Below, in pieces: positions 40,839 to 49,110 of a stretch of 52,609 bases of DNA (its first letter is position 1; each line of letters begins with the position of its first letter). The stretch is from an uncultured Gemmiger sp. (lineage in GTDB: Bacteria > Bacillota > Clostridia > Oscillospirales > Ruminococcaceae): contig CALXHN010000007.1 in the NCBI GenBank assembly GCA_944388105.1, forward strand, positions 1-52,609, written 5' to 3'. Under the pieces are notes generated by a model. That model was not told the DNA's origin. It ran no database searches and saw only the letters and a program-made list of their open reading frames with translations. A program made the position numbers and the translations under genes.

Positions 40839-42596
40839 ATGTTTAAGACACTGTACAAAGAGATCGATGGCTTCAAGCTGGTCTCGGTGCTCACACCGGT
40901 GTGCATGATCGGCGAAGTCGTCATGGAAATGATCGTACCGCGCCTGATGGCTTCCATCATTGACGACGGCGTCACCGCCGGCAACATGGAGCACATCTAC
41001 CGGGTGGGTGGCTGGATGATCGTGGCCGCCATCATCGGTCTGGTCTTCGGCGTGCTGGGCGCGGTGTTCGGCTCCCGTGCCGCCACCGGCTTCGCCCGCA
41101 ACCTGCGCCGGTCCATGTACCGCAATATCCAGACCTTCAGCTTTTCCAACATCGACAAGTACTCCACCGCCGGTCTGGTCACCCGTATGACCACCGACGT
41201 CACCAACATCCAGAACGCCTACCAGATGATCCTGCGCATGTTCGTGCGCGCCCCGGCCAGCATGGTCATCGCCATGGTCATGTCCTTTGCCATCAACCGG
41301 GAACTGGCCAGCGTCTATCTGGTGGCCGTTATCCTGCTGGGGGCCGCGCTGATCTTCATCATGACCCGCGCCACCCGCTATTTCGGCGAAGCCTTCCGCA
41401 AGTACGACGACCTGAACGAGAGCGTGCAGGAAAATGTCTCGGCCATCCGCGTGGTCAAGGCATATGTGCGGGAAAAGTTCGAGGGTGAAAAGTTCCAGAA
41501 AGCCAGCGGCAATGTCCAGAAGCTGCTGCTGCGCGCGGAAATGATCCTGTCCTGGAACGCACCCCTGATGCAGTTCACCGTGTACACCTGCATTCTGGTC
41601 ATCTCCTGGCTGGGCGCCCGGATGATCGTGTCCAGCGGTGCTACCGCCCTGACCACCGGCGAACTCATGAGCATGCTGACCTACTGCATGAACATCCTCA
41701 TGAGCCTGATGATGCTGTCCATGGTCTTCGTCATGATCACCATGTCCGCCGCTTCCGCCCGCCGTGTGGCCGAGGTCCTGAGCGAAAAGTCCGACCTGAC
41801 CAACCCCGAGAACCCCGTCATGGAAGTCAAGAATGGCGCTGTGCAGTTCGAGCATGTGGGCTTCCGCTACAAGCGGGACGGACGGGAAGTTCTGTCCGAC
41901 ATCGACCTGAACATCCGTTCCGGCGAGACTGTGGGCATCATCGGCGGCACCGGCAGCGCCAAGACCAGTCTGGTCCAGCTGCTGCCCCGTCTGTATGATG
42001 TCAGCGCCGGCACCGTGCGCGTGGGCGGTGTGGACGTGCGCAAGTACGACCTGGAAACCCTGCGTGACAGTGTGGCCATGGTGCTGCAGAAGAATGAGCT
42101 GTTCTCCGGCACCATTGCCGAGAACCTGCGCTGGGGCAACGCCAATGCCACCGACGAGGAGATCGCCGAAGCCTGCCGTCAGGCCTGCGCCGATGAATTC
42201 ATCGAGCGCTTCCCCGACAAGTATGAGACCCACATCGAGCAGGGCGGCACCAATGTGTCCGGCGGCCAGAAGCAGCGTCTGTGCATTGCCCGCGCTCTGC
42301 TGAAGAAGCCCAAGATCCTGATCCTGGACGACTCCACTTCCGCCGTGGATACCGCCACCGATGCCAAGATCCGGCACAGCTTTGCGGAAAAGATCCCCGG
42401 CACCACCGTGTTCATCATTGCCCAGCGTATCTCCAGCATTGAACACGCCGACCATGTTCTGGTTCTGGACGGCGGCCGTATCCAGGGATGGGGCACCCCG
42501 CAGGAACTGCTGGAAACCAACAAGATCTACCAGGAGGTCTACCGCAGCCAGACCAAGGGCGGCGGCGACTTTGACGAGAAGGGAGGCGAGGAATAA
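40839..42596 (+). CDS. ABC exporter half-transporter, degenerate ATP site
   Basis: 585-residue type IV exporter half with six TM helices (1 to about 310) and a nucleotide-binding domain. Walker A is GGTGSAKTS (about 369-377, Ala where Gly is usual). Walker B ends LILDDSTSAVD, with Asp in place of the catalytic Glu, and the H-loop histidine is replaced by Gln in IIAQRISS. These are the hallmarks of the non-catalytic half of heterodimers such as TM287/288, LmrCD and BmrCD. The signature NVSGGQKQRL is normal, so it completes the active site of the partner. The next gene's ATG overlaps its stop. Confidence 0.95.
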   Translation: MFKTLYKEIDGFKLVSVLTPVCMIGEVVMEMIVPRLMASIIDDGVTAGNMEHIYRVGGWMIVAAIIGLVFGVLGAVFGSRAATGFARNLRRSMYRNIQTFSFSNIDKYSTAGLVTRMTTDVTNIQNAYQMILRMFVRAPASMVIAMVMSFAINRELASVYLVAVILLGAALIFIMTRATRYFGEAFRKYDDLNESVQENVSAIRVVKAYVREKFEGEKFQKASGNVQKLLLRAEMILSWNAPLMQFTVYTCILVISWLGARMIVSSGATALTTGELMSMLTYCMNILMSLMMLSMVFVMITMSAASARRVAEVLSEKSDLTNPENPVMEVKNGAVQFEHVGFRYKRDGREVLSDIDLNIRSGETVGIIGGTGSAKTSLVQLLPRLYDVSAGTVRVGGVDVRKYDLETLRDSVAMVLQKNELFSGTIAENLRWGNANATDEEIAEACRQACADEFIERFPDKYETHIEQGGTNVSGGQKQRLCIARALLKKPKILILDDSTSAVDTATDAKIRHSFAEKIPGTTVFIIAQRISSIEHADHVLVLDGGRIQGWGTPQELLETNKIYQEVYRSQTKGGGDFDEKGGEE

Positions 42597-44521
42597 TGGC
42601 ACAGGAACGCGTAAAGGTTGTCCATGCGGGCCGTGGCGCCCATGGTCCCCGCCCCAAGGTAAAGAACCCCGGCAAGATCCTCAAGCGGATCATGGGGTAT
42701 GTGCTGCATGTGTATCGTGTGCCGTACCTCATCGCCATTGCCTGCATCGTGATCTCGGTGCTGGCCAACATTCAGGGTACTTTGTTCATGCAGACCCTGA
42801 TTGATTCCTACATCCTGCCCCTGCTCACCGAAAAGAGCAACGACTTCTCCGGTCTGCTGTTCGCCATCCTGCGCACCGGCTGCTTCTACGCCATCGGCGT
42901 GGCGGCTACCTTCACCCAGACCCGTCTGATGGCCATCATCACCCAGGGCACTCTGAAAAAGCTGCGTGACGAACTGTTCACCCACATGCAGACCCTGCCC
43001 ATCAAGTATTTCGATACCCACGCCCACGGCGATATCATGTCGGTGTACACCAACGATATTGATACCCTGCGCCAGATGATCAGCCAGAGCATCCCCCAGA
43101 TGCTCAACAGCGGCATCACCATCATCGGCGTGCTCTTCTCCATGATCTTCCTCAGCATCCCCCTGACCCTGGTCACCCTGGTCATGGTGGGCGTCATGCT
43201 GCTGGTCACCCGCTACCTCACCGGCAATTCCGGCCGCTACTTTGTGGCCCAGCAGCGGGAACTGGGCAAGGTCAACGGCTTCATCGAAGAGATGATGAAC
43301 GGCCAGAAGGTCGTCAAGGTCTTCTGCCATGAGGAAAAGGCCATTGAGGACTTCAACATCCTCAACGACGAACTGTTCGAGAGCGCCAACAAGGCCAACA
43401 CCTACTCCCTGGTGGCCATGCCCTTCAACGGCCAGCTGGGCAACCTGAGCTATGTTCTGTGCGCCATCATCGGCGGCGCCCTGGCTCTGTCCGGTGCCAC
43501 CGGTCTGACCCTGGGCAAACTGGCCAGCTTCCTGACCTTCAACCGCAGCTTCAACATGCCCATCAACCAGGTGTCCATGCAGTTCAACTCCATCGTCATG
43601 GCTCTGGCCGGCGGTCAGCGTATCTTTGACCTGCTGGACGAACCCTCCGAGGTGGACGAGGGCAATATCACTCTGGTCAACGCCAAGCGTCTGGCGGACG
43701 ACTCCGTCACCGAAGCCCAGACCCGCACCGGTCTGTGGGCCTGGAAGGTCCCCCAGAAGGACGGCACCAACAAGTATGTGGAGCTCAAGGGCGATATCGT
43801 CTTCAAGGACGTGGACTTCGGCTATGTGCCCGAAAAGATCGTCCTGCACGACATCAACCTCTATGGCCGTCCGGGCCAGAAGATTGCGTTTGTCGGTTCC
43901 ACCGGTGCCGGCAAGACCACCATCACCAACCTGATCAACCGCTTCTACGATATCCAGAAGGGCCAGATCCTCTACGACGGTCTGGATATTACTTCCATCC
44001 GCAAGGACGACCTGCGTTCCTCCCTGGGCATCGTGCTGCAGGATACCCACCTGTTCACCGGCACGGTCATGGAGAACATCCGTTACGGTCGTCTGGATGC
44101 TTCGGATGAAGAATGCCGTGCTGCGGCCCGTCTGGCCAACGCCGAGCTGTTCATCCGCCATCTGCCCAACGGGTTTGATACCATGCTCACCGGCGACGGC
44201 ACCAATCTGAGCCAGGGCCAGCGCCAGCTGCTGGCCATCGCCCGTGCCGCCGTGGCCGACCCGCCGGTTCTGATCCTGGACGAAGCCACTTCCTCCATTG
44301 ATACCCGCACCGAGACGCTGGTGCAGCAGGGCATGGACGGTCTGATGTACGGGCGCACCACCTTTGTCATCGCCCACCGCCTGTCCACCGTGCGCAACTC
44401 CGACTGCATCATGGTTCTGGAGCAGGGCCGCATCATTGAACGCGGTACCCACGACGAACTGATCGAGCAGAAGGGCCGCTATTATCGGCTTTATACCGGT
44501 AATTTTGCGGAAAATTCCTAA
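42596..44521 (+). CDS. ABC exporter half-transporter, canonical ATP site
   Basis: 641-residue partner of the preceding protein. Six TM helices follow a basic cytoplasmic N-terminus of about 35 residues. Walker A is GSTGAGKTT (about 435-443), Walker B LILDEATSSID with the catalytic Glu, and the H-loop His in IAHRLST. The signature reads NLSQGQRQLLAI, with Gln for Gly, so the composite site formed with the partner's Walker motifs is weakened. Together the two halves form a heterodimeric multidrug-type exporter with one active and one degenerate site. ATG overlaps the upstream stop (TAATG). Confidence 0.95.
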   Translation: MAQERVKVVHAGRGAHGPRPKVKNPGKILKRIMGYVLHVYRVPYLIAIACIVISVLANIQGTLFMQTLIDSYILPLLTEKSNDFSGLLFAILRTGCFYAIGVAATFTQTRLMAIITQGTLKKLRDELFTHMQTLPIKYFDTHAHGDIMSVYTNDIDTLRQMISQSIPQMLNSGITIIGVLFSMIFLSIPLTLVTLVMVGVMLLVTRYLTGNSGRYFVAQQRELGKVNGFIEEMMNGQKVVKVFCHEEKAIEDFNILNDELFESANKANTYSLVAMPFNGQLGNLSYVLCAIIGGALALSGATGLTLGKLASFLTFNRSFNMPINQVSMQFNSIVMALAGGQRIFDLLDEPSEVDEGNITLVNAKRLADDSVTEAQTRTGLWAWKVPQKDGTNKYVELKGDIVFKDVDFGYVPEKIVLHDINLYGRPGQKIAFVGSTGAGKTTITNLINRFYDIQKGQILYDGLDITSIRKDDLRSSLGIVLQDTHLFTGTVMENIRYGRLDASDEECRAAARLANAELFIRHLPNGFDTMLTGDGTNLSQGQRQLLAIARAAVADPPVLILDEATSSIDTRTETLVQQGMDGLMYGRTTFVIAHRLSTVRNSDCIMVLEQGRIIERGTHDELIEQKGRYYRLYTGNFAENS

Positions 44522-44534
44522 CAAATTCCGAAAT

Positions 44535-44570
44535 ATTGCCGGGATGTCGCTGGACATTCCGGCAATTTTT
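44535..44570 (+). terminator. Terminator of the MarR-ABC operon
   Basis: ATTGCCGGGATGTC (44535-44548) pairs with GACATTCCGGCAAT (44553-44566, two G-T pairs), followed by TTTTT. Confidence 0.92.
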
Positions 44571-44599
44571 GTACAACTTGCCGTTAGAGCGCCAAAAAC

Positions 44600-44628
44600 T
44601 TGACGTTATGGAAAAAAATGGCTATAAT
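44600..44628 (+). promoter_or_regulatory. Strong promoter of the ricin-type/H1-tail gene
   Basis: TTGACG (44600-44605), 17-base spacer, TATAAT (44623-44628). One mismatch from consensus. It gives a leader of about 140 bases, which includes a short GCAGG/CCTGC hairpin near 44703-44719. Confidence 0.85.
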
Positions 44629-44773
44629 AACCACATAGGGACGGCGAATGCAGTTCCGTTTGCCGCTGTCAGAGGGACAAAAAGCGCAACAATTTTGATG
44701 TGCGCAGGACAGCGGCCTGCCAATGCGTGAATCAAGAAAATTATACGAAAAACCTAACAGGAGGGGTATCAAC

Positions 44774-45517
44774 ATGGCAGTCAGCAAGAAGGTCGCTCAG
44801 ACCGTGATCAAGGAAGACAAGTTCTATACCATCAGCGCCGCCAACGGCAAGGTCGTGGAAGTCGCCGATTACAACACCGACAACGGCGCCCGCATCCAGC
44901 TGTGGGACAACGCCAATGCCGAGTGGCAGCAGTGGGGCTTCGTCCGCGCTGGCGAAGGTGTCTACCGCATCAAGAACCGCTTCACCGGCAAGATGCTGGA
45001 CCTGTACCAGGGCGGCATCGGCGACGGCACCGCTGTCCATCAGTGGGAAGGCGCTCCCGCCAGCAGCCAGCTGTGGGTGGTGGAGGCCGGCAATGATGGC
45101 CGCGTCAAGATCAAGTCCAACGTTTCCGGCAAGTGTCTGGACGTGGTGGGCATGAACAGCGAAAACGGCGCCGGCCTGCAGATCTGGGCCGATGTGAACG
45201 GTGACAACCAGCATTGGGTCATCTCCGAAGTCACCCGCAAGCCCAAGGCTGTCAAGGCTGCCGCCAAGGCCAAGGAAGAGGCTGTTGCCGAAACCAAGCC
45301 CGCTGCCGAGAAGGCCCCGGCCAAGAAAGCTCCCGCCAAGAAGGCTGCCGCTCCCAAGGCCGAAGCCAAGCCCGCCGCTGAGGTGAAGGCTGCTGCCGAG
45401 ACCAAGCCCGCCGCCAAGAAGGCCGCTGCGCCCAAGGCTGCCGAGAAGCCTGCCGAAAAGAAGGCTCCCGCCGCCAAGAAGCCGGCTGCCAAGAAGACCA
45501 CCAAGGCCGGCAAGTAA
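44774..45517 (+). CDS. Ricin-type beta-trefoil protein with histone H1-like tail
   Basis: 247 residues. Residues about 16-152 form a three-lobe ricin B-type beta-trefoil, shown by three QxW repeats (QQW 52-54, QLW 99-101, QHW 146-148) and the matching IQLWD, VHQWE and LQIWA strands. Residues about 155-247 are almost only Lys, Ala, Pro and Glu with AAAPKA and PAAKKA repeats, like histone H1 tails and bacterial AlgP/Hc1-type proteins. There is no signal peptide or TM segment, so the protein is predicted to be intracellular, unusual for a lectin fold. AGGAGG lies 8 bases before ATG and the promoter is near consensus, so it should be abundant. A role in binding nucleic acid or a glycan store is inference. 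Confidence 0.88.
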   Translation: MAVSKKVAQTVIKEDKFYTISAANGKVVEVADYNTDNGARIQLWDNANAEWQQWGFVRAGEGVYRIKNRFTGKMLDLYQGGIGDGTAVHQWEGAPASSQLWVVEAGNDGRVKIKSNVSGKCLDVVGMNSENGAGLQIWADVNGDNQHWVISEVTRKPKAVKAAAKAKEEAVAETKPAAEKAPAKKAPAKKAAAPKAEAKPAAEVKAAAETKPAAKKAAAPKAAEKPAEKKAPAAKKPAAKKTTKAGK

Positions 45518-45538
45518 TTTTTTCCAATATGTTGCTGC

Positions 45539-45576
45539 AAGGCACCCCGTCCGTGTACCGGCCGGGGTGCCTTTTT
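45539..45576 (+). terminator. Terminator of the ricin-type/H1-tail gene
   Basis: AAGGCACCCCG (45539-45549) pairs with CGGGGTGCCTT (45563-45573), followed by TTT. Confidence 0.9.
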
Positions 45577-45610
45577 GTGCTCTGCATCCGGCGCCGCAGC
45601 GGGCCTGCCC

Positions 45611-45639
45611 TTGCGCAATACGGGGCTTTGGGGTACAAT
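45611..45639 (+). promoter_or_regulatory. Promoter of the five-gene sensor operon
   Basis: TTGCGC (45611-45616), 17-base spacer, TACAAT (45634-45639), 34 bases before the Cof-type gene. Confidence 0.7.
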
Positions 45640-45673
45640 GTTAAAAAAACAAAACCGGCAAGGAGCTGCAAAC

Positions 45674-46495
45674 ATGACGCAATATAAAGTTTTGGCCCTG
45701 GATCTGGATGGAACCCTGACCAACAGTGACAAGATCGTGACCCCGCGCACCAAGGCTGCCCTGCACCAGGCTGCGGAACAGGGTGTCCGCATTGTGCTGG
45801 CCAGCGGCCGTCCCACCGCGGGCATCCGTCCGCTGGCCAGGGAACTGGGGCTGGAACAGACCGGCGGCTATATCCTCAGCTATAATGGCGGCAAGATCAT
45901 CGAGTGCGCCACCGGCCAGGAGATGGTCCAGCATCCCTTTCCCGCGGAGCTCATCCCCACAGTGTGCACCTTCGCACGTTACTGGAACGTGGTGCCCCTG
46001 ACCTACGACAACGAGGGAATCGTCACCGAGGTGCCCGACCACCCCTATGTGCTGGAAGAGGCCCGCATCAACAAGCTGCCGGTGCGTCAGGTGCCCGACC
46101 TGCCTGCCGAAGTGACCTATCCCGTCAACAAGCTGCTGCTGGTGGGGGACCCGGTGGATATGCCCCATGTGGAAGAGCTGATGCAGCAGGAATTTGCAGG
46201 CAAACTGTCCATCTACCGCTCCGCTCCCTTCTTTATCGAAACCATGCCCTTGGGTGTGGAGAAAGCGGCATCTCTGAGCGTGCTGCTCCAGACGCTGGGC
46301 CTGACCCCCGCCGAACTCATGGCCTGCGGCGATGGCTGGAACGACCTGCCCATGATCAAGTTTGCCGGTCTGGGCGTGGCCATGGGCAATGCGGTGCCGC
46401 CGGTAAAGGCGGCGGCCGGCTTTGTCAGCACCGACAACGACCATGATGGCGTGGGCGTGGCGGTGGAACGCTTTATTCTGGGACAGGAGGTGTGA
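45674..46495 (+). CDS. Cof-type HAD-superfamily phosphatase
   Basis: 273-residue HAD hydrolase with a type IIB cap, the YidA/Cof class of sugar-phosphate or cofactor phosphatases. Motif I LALDLDGTLTNSDK carries the nucleophile Asp (about residue 10), motif II is VLASGRPTAG, motif III Lys lies in LGVEKAASLSV, and motif IV MACGDGWNDLPMI holds the metal-binding Asp pair. ATG is preceded by AAGGAG. It leads the operon; the next gene begins 2 bases after its stop codon. The substrate is unknown. Confidence 0.93.
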   Translation: MTQYKVLALDLDGTLTNSDKIVTPRTKAALHQAAEQGVRIVLASGRPTAGIRPLARELGLEQTGGYILSYNGGKIIECATGQEMVQHPFPAELIPTVCTFARYWNVVPLTYDNEGIVTEVPDHPYVLEEARINKLPVRQVPDLPAEVTYPVNKLLLVGDPVDMPHVEELMQQEFAGKLSIYRSAPFFIETMPLGVEKAASLSVLLQTLGLTPAELMACGDGWNDLPMIKFAGLGVAMGNAVPPVKAAAGFVSTDNDHDGVGVAVERFILGQEV

Positions 46496-46497
46496 AC

Positions 46498-47481
46498 GTG
46501 GGCAGAAATCTGATTGTATTCGATCTGGAATGGAACATCGGGTATCAGCCCAAGACCTTCCGGTACCATGATACTGAACTCACCCTGCGGGGAGAGATCA
46601 TCCAGATCGGCGCTGTGCGCATCAGCGAGAGCGGGGAAGTCCTGGATACTTTTGAGATCACCCTACGTCCGCGGATTTTCCGCAAGCTGCAGCGTCACAT
46701 TGCCAAGGTCACCGGCATGAGCCAGGGAGACCTGGATGCGGGCGTTCCCATCGCTGAAGGTCTGGCACGATTTGTGAAGTGGGCCGGACCGGATGCCGAA
46801 TTTGCGGAATGGGGCCTGGATGATGTGCCGGTCCTCAAGCAGAACCTGTTCCTGTGCGGGCTGGACGAAAGCTGGCCCACCCGCTGGTATGATCTGCAGC
46901 GGATCTTCCTGCAGGCCTATCCCCGCAAGGAAGGGGAGGGTATGACCCTGGAGAGTGTGGTGGACCGGCTGGGAATTGAAAAGCAGGACCCCTTCCACAA
47001 CGCTCTGGATGATGCCCTGTATACCGTCAAGGTCTGCCGCAAACTGCCTCTGGCGGAAGGCTTGGCCGCCTATCCCGACGAGGAGGCCCAGCTGATCGAA
47101 GCGCTTCTCACCGATCCGGACGCCGATTACCGGGATGTACAGACCTGGTTCGGCCTGATGGAGCATGACGCCTACAAAACGGACCCCGCCTTGTGCCGGG
47201 TGACCTGTCCGGAGTGCGGAGCCGCCCTGACTCTGGGAGACATCTGGCTCAAGCGCGGCAATACCGGCTATTATACCGAGGGTGTCTGTCCGCAGCACGG
47301 CTCCTGGTTCGTGCGGTTCAAGCTGTCTCGCCGGGACGGTCTGCACTGGAATTTTGCCCGCTGCACCGAGGCCATCAGTCCCGATACCTACGAACGCTGG
47401 AAACGGCAGGAAGCCGCCCAGCGGGAACGGATGCGCCGCAAGGCGGAAAAGGCCCGGGCCGAAGCGCTGGAAGACCAATAA
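46498..47481 (+). CDS. DEDDh 3'-5' exonuclease (KapD-like) with C-terminal zinc ribbon
   Basis: 327 residues. Residues 1 to about 185 are a DEDD-family exonuclease: VFDLEW (D9, E11), a mid-domain aspartate in AEWGLDDVPVL, and a final His-Asp set in PFHNALDDALYT. That resembles KapD/ERI-1-type RNA exonucleases. The remaining part is rare: two CxxC-like sites, CPECG and a later CPQHG, suggest a zinc ribbon, followed by a basic Arg/Lys/Ala-rich helix. The start is GTG 46498, 7 bases after AGGAGG; GTG 46492 is too close. Its function in RNA or DNA turnover is not determined. Confidence 0.88.
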   Translation: MGRNLIVFDLEWNIGYQPKTFRYHDTELTLRGEIIQIGAVRISESGEVLDTFEITLRPRIFRKLQRHIAKVTGMSQGDLDAGVPIAEGLARFVKWAGPDAEFAEWGLDDVPVLKQNLFLCGLDESWPTRWYDLQRIFLQAYPRKEGEGMTLESVVDRLGIEKQDPFHNALDDALYTVKVCRKLPLAEGLAAYPDEEAQLIEALLTDPDADYRDVQTWFGLMEHDAYKTDPALCRVTCPECGAALTLGDIWLKRGNTGYYTEGVCPQHGSWFVRFKLSRRDGLHWNFARCTEAISPDTYERWKRQEAAQRERMRRKAEKARAEALEDQ

Positions 47482-47496
47482 AGGAGAGAAGCTCTC

Positions 47497-49110
47497 ATGG
47501 CTGACCAAACCATCTATACCGTTGTGGTGGCGGACGACGAGGACGAACTTCGTCAGGCTGTCTGCACCATGATCCCCTGGGAGGAACTGGGATTTCATCT
47601 GGTGGGCAACGCCAGCAACGGTCTGGACGCCCTGGAACTGGTGGAAAAGCTGGAACCGGATCTGCTGCTCACCGATATCCGCATGCCCTTTATTTCGGGC
47701 ATTGAGCTGGCCCGTCAGGTGCGGGAGATCCGTCCGGCCATGCACATTGCCTTTTTGAGCGGATACGACGATTTTGAATACGCCAAACAGGCCATCCAGT
47801 ACAACATCATCAGCTATATGCTCAAGCCCCTGACCATGGAAGGTCTGGCAACGGAACTGCGGGGGATCCACGAAAAGATCGACCGTCAGTTTGCCGCTTT
47901 TCAGCAGCAGCTGAACGCGGCGGCGGCCCAGACCGGCCGGGATGAGTTCCTGGTCCCTCTGGTACTGGATGGCCATGCCGAGCTGCCTGCTCATGATACG
48001 GAATTTCATCTGCGGGCGGACGCCTGCCGGTGCGGGCTGCTGCGCGGGGCAGATGATCACCCGCAGTATGTGGTGCTGACCACCTCGCTGTATGATGAAC
48101 AGGGCAACAACTGCACCCTGCCCACCTTTGTACATGTGATCGAGACGCTGGCCGGCAAGTATCTGCGCCATGCGGTGTTCTGCAGCCCCGGCCGGGTGGT
48201 GGCGGTGCTCATGGGCAATGCTTCGGACTTTGAAGAGTATCTGCATATCCTGGCGGAAGAGATCCTCCAGACAGCCCACCGTGTGCTGGGCCGGCGGGGA
48301 AGTGTGGGGGTCAGCCGCCGCACCGACCGTCTGGGCGGGCTGCATGCGGCCTATCGGGAAGCTGTTGAGGCCGCCGGCTTTACGCCGTCGGAGGAAGGCG
48401 GCGTCCAGTTTATCACCGACGTTCACCGGGGCACGCCCGCAGCCGTAGAGGCGGTCACCGCCTGCCTGGAAGAGGTGAAGGCGGCTTTCCGTGCCGGAGA
48501 CCGGGATGCATTGTGTGCTGGTCTGTCCCGCATGTGCAGCCAGCAGCCGGGGGAAAGTACCGGCCCCTGGCTGGATGCGGTGGCTATCCAGCTCATGGCG
48601 GAAGTGTACCGGGTCCTGGAAGCCGGTGCCGGACCGGAAGCGCTGAATGAACTGGACCGCCGGGGACTTCTGCCGGACCTGTCTTTCCACTACCGTAACG
48701 CCGGAGAGCTGCGGCAGGCCCTGCAGGACCTGTGCCTGGGAGCCATGGACCAGCTCAGCACCCAACAGAAAAAAGGCGGCAGCCTTCTGTGCCAGAAGGC
48801 CCTGGCCGCCATCGACGAACATTATATGGATAAGGATCTGTCCCTGGTATCCCTCAGTGCCATGCTGGATGTGAGCCCCAACCATCTCAGTGCCTGCATC
48901 AAGAAGTATGCAGGGGAGACCTTCATCAACATCCTCATCGGCAAGCGGATGGATGCAGCCCGGGAGCTGCTTATGACCACGTCGCTGAAGATCCAGCAGA
49001 TCGCTGCCCGGTGCGGGTATACCGACCAGCACTATTTCAGCTACTGCTTCAAGAAATACTGCGGGACTTCTCCCAATGCCCTGCGCCGGCAGCAGGGGGC
49101 GAAGCAATGA
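47497..49110 (+). CDS. YesN-type response regulator (REC + AraC HTH)
   Basis: 537 residues. The receiver domain (1 to about 120) has the acidic pocket VVADDEDE, the phospho-acceptor D60 in LLLTDIRMP and the conserved lysine K110 in YMLKPL. A long helical linker region follows, and the last about 100 residues are an AraC-type pair of helix-turn-helix motifs (LVSLSAMLDVSPNHLSACIK, IQQIAARCGYTDQHYFS). The class normally pairs with a YesM-type kinase and controls sugar uptake genes. Its stop overlaps the kinase start. RBS AAAGGAGAG. Phosphorylation by the next gene's product is strongly suggested. Confidence 0.95.
   Translation: MADQTIYTVVVADDEDELRQAVCTMIPWEELGFHLVGNASNGLDALELVEKLEPDLLLTDIRMPFISGIELARQVREIRPAMHIAFLSGYDDFEYAKQAIQYNIISYMLKPLTMEGLATELRGIHEKIDRQFAAFQQQLNAAAAQTGRDEFLVPLVLDGHAELPAHDTEFHLRADACRCGLLRGADDHPQYVVLTTSLYDEQGNNCTLPTFVHVIETLAGKYLRHAVFCSPGRVVAVLMGNASDFEEYLHILAEEILQTAHRVLGRRGSVGVSRRTDRLGGLHAAYREAVEAAGFTPSEEGGVQFITDVHRGTPAAVEAVTACLEEVKAAFRAGDRDALCAGLSRMCSQQPGESTGPWLDAVAIQLMAEVYRVLEAGAGPEALNELDRRGLLPDLSFHYRNAGELRQALQDLCLGAMDQLSTQQKKGGSLLCQKALAAIDEHYMDKDLSLVSLSAMLDVSPNHLSACIKKYAGETFINILIGKRMDAARELLMTTSLKIQQIAARCGYTDQHYFSYCFKKYCGTSPNALRRQQGAKQ

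Noticed and set aside
40686-44557. Two long minus-strand frames opposite the ABC exporter
   Set aside because: Both are shadows; the plus strand encodes complete TM and ATPase domains.
44774-44860. Signal peptide on the trefoil protein
   Set aside because: The N-terminus MAVSKKVAQTVIKEDK has no hydrophobic core.
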